From JAXLWB01 sp046328715 (lineage in GTDB: Bacteria; Chloroflexota; Anaerolineae; Caldilineales; Caldilineaceae): a stretch of DNA of 64,000 nt. The position numbers and the translations under genes were made by a program. The stretch lies in the NCBI GenBank assembly GCA_046328715.1, contig JAXLWB010000003.1, positions 274,436-338,435 on the forward strand, read 5' to 3'. The notes beneath the pieces are model-generated. The model searched no databases and was not told the DNA's origin. It saw nothing but the letters and a program-made list of their open reading frames with translations. Below, piece after piece: positions 63,386-64,000 of the stretch; within the stretch, counting starts at the first letter, position 1; every line of letters starts with the position of its first letter.

Positions 63386-64000
63386 GTGTCAACTTCAGTT
63401 CGTAAAATCGAAGCGCAAATTACACCATTATTGTGGATCGTCGCCGTGTGGGCTTTGTTACAGCTTACACGATTGGGGTCGTTTCCAACCATCCAAGCTA
63501 TCTTGGCGGGGAATGCAGCAATCGAGTGGCTTTATCCATCGCTTATGGATGTGCTTATTGGATTGTTGGCAGCACCGATCGCTTTTTTGATCTGGCAGAA
63601 AAATGGTCTGTGGTATCGCATGACGGCATTGATTTGGTTTGCAGTCTCGTGTCTGGAACATCTAGAAACCATCGGTCTCAATCTGGTTTCGATCAAGCCC
63701 CATGCACTGTTTGGCACTACCAACTCAACAATTGCACTGGAACTGCTGCTCTTCGCCATCCTGGATGCTGCGGCCTTTGTCATCCTGTGGCAACAGATGT
63801 TGCGTGAAAATCCCACACGTTTGGCTACGGCGGTGACAAAGTCACGCACAATGGTGATTCTGGTGGTAGTGTGGGCGTTTTTGCAGATCCCGCGCTACAT
63901 TGCGATTCCTATCCTCCAGAACATTTTTTCCGGCGGCACAGACCCAGCCGCCTGGCTGCTGCCCGCACTAGGCGATATTGTCATTGCTACCTTATCGCCG
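63386..64000 (+). CDS. Multi-helix membrane protein, 5' part only
   Basis: The frame is open from GTG at 63386 to the end of the window (205 residues visible). AGGAG five bases upstream supports GTG; in-frame ATGs at 63338 and 63368 are alternatives, but the first overlaps operator 2. Helices include ITPLLWIVAVWALLQLT, LMDVLIGLLAAPIAFLIW, YRMTALIWFAVSCLE and TMVILVVVWAFLQIPR. Several helices start with (L)WxxxVWAxLQ, suggesting an internal duplication. I do not recognise the family. It is the likely target of the divergent MarR regulator. Confidence 0.68.
   Translation, partial: MSTSVRKIEAQITPLLWIVAVWALLQLTRLGSFPTIQAILAGNAAIEWLYPSLMDVLIGLLAAPIAFLIWQKNGLWYRMTALIWFAVSCLEHLETIGLNLVSIKPHALFGTTNSTIALELLLFAILDAAAFVILWQQMLRENPTRLATAVTKSRTMVILVVVWAFLQIPRYIAIPILQNIFSGGTDPAAWLLPALGDIVIATLSP

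Overview
The window looks like a chromosome segment of a monoderm, aerobic or facultative member of the Chloroflexota (Anaerolineae/Caldilineae-like). This is inference: the clues are a large BTAD-ATPase-TPR (AfsR-like) regulator, a secreted SH3 protein with Thr/Pro-rich linkers, lipoprotein-anchored substrate-binding proteins, and spacers filled with low-complexity repeats. I saw no rRNA, tRNA, CRISPR array or phage.

Bases 1-27,000 are mostly housekeeping and accessory metabolism. A minus-strand block carries a citramalate synthase start (cut by the window edge), an HAD-IIA phosphatase, ppc, leuB, a nucleotidyltransferase and a GNAT enzyme. Two sets of TIM-barrel isomerase plus Gfo/Idh/MocA oxidoreductase follow. 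Between and after them lie a penicillin-acylase-family hydrolase, a channel-like membrane protein, a YdeI-like protein, an SH3 protein, arfB, an M50-like protein, a cupin, an ettA interrupted by clustered frameshifts, an orphan sugar-type binding protein and the BTAD regulator.

Bases 27,366-62,257 are almost entirely plus-strand and form a metal-handling island. Its first part (27-34 kb) is copper-oriented: CopC, a CopC-CopD fusion, a Met-rich PCu(A)C chaperone and a SCO1 protein. Interleaved are two members of an unfamiliar small membrane family with an HPHRFPH motif, and a secreted protein carrying two copies of a His ladder (H at i, i+4, i+8, i+12). The second part (34-61 kb) is a repeatedly duplicated and partly decayed set of metallophore/metal ABC cassettes: FecB-type lipoproteins, FecCD permeases, FecE ATPases, a ZnuBC-like pair, a nickel/peptide-type nikABC set without ATPases, an FhuF-like ferric reductase and three methyltransferases. 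Two binding proteins are fused: ZnuA-like to FecB-like, and FecB-like to FecB-like. Two DJ-1/PfpI proteins resembling isonitrile hydratase occur here, one carrying an N-terminal heavy-metal-associated (HMA) domain.

My main hypothesis is that the island imports several metal chelates and dismantles at least one of them inside the cell, using FhuF for Fe(III) reduction and the HMA-DJ-1 protein for the ligand or the released metal. Deletion scars (45,871-45,969; 47,091-47,266; 61,291-61,460) and frameshifts show the cassettes have been recombining. Single-base indels in otherwise well-conserved genes could also be sequencing errors. The right end holds two small membrane proteins and a MarR regulator divergent from a membrane gene that runs off the window, with two palindromic operators between them.
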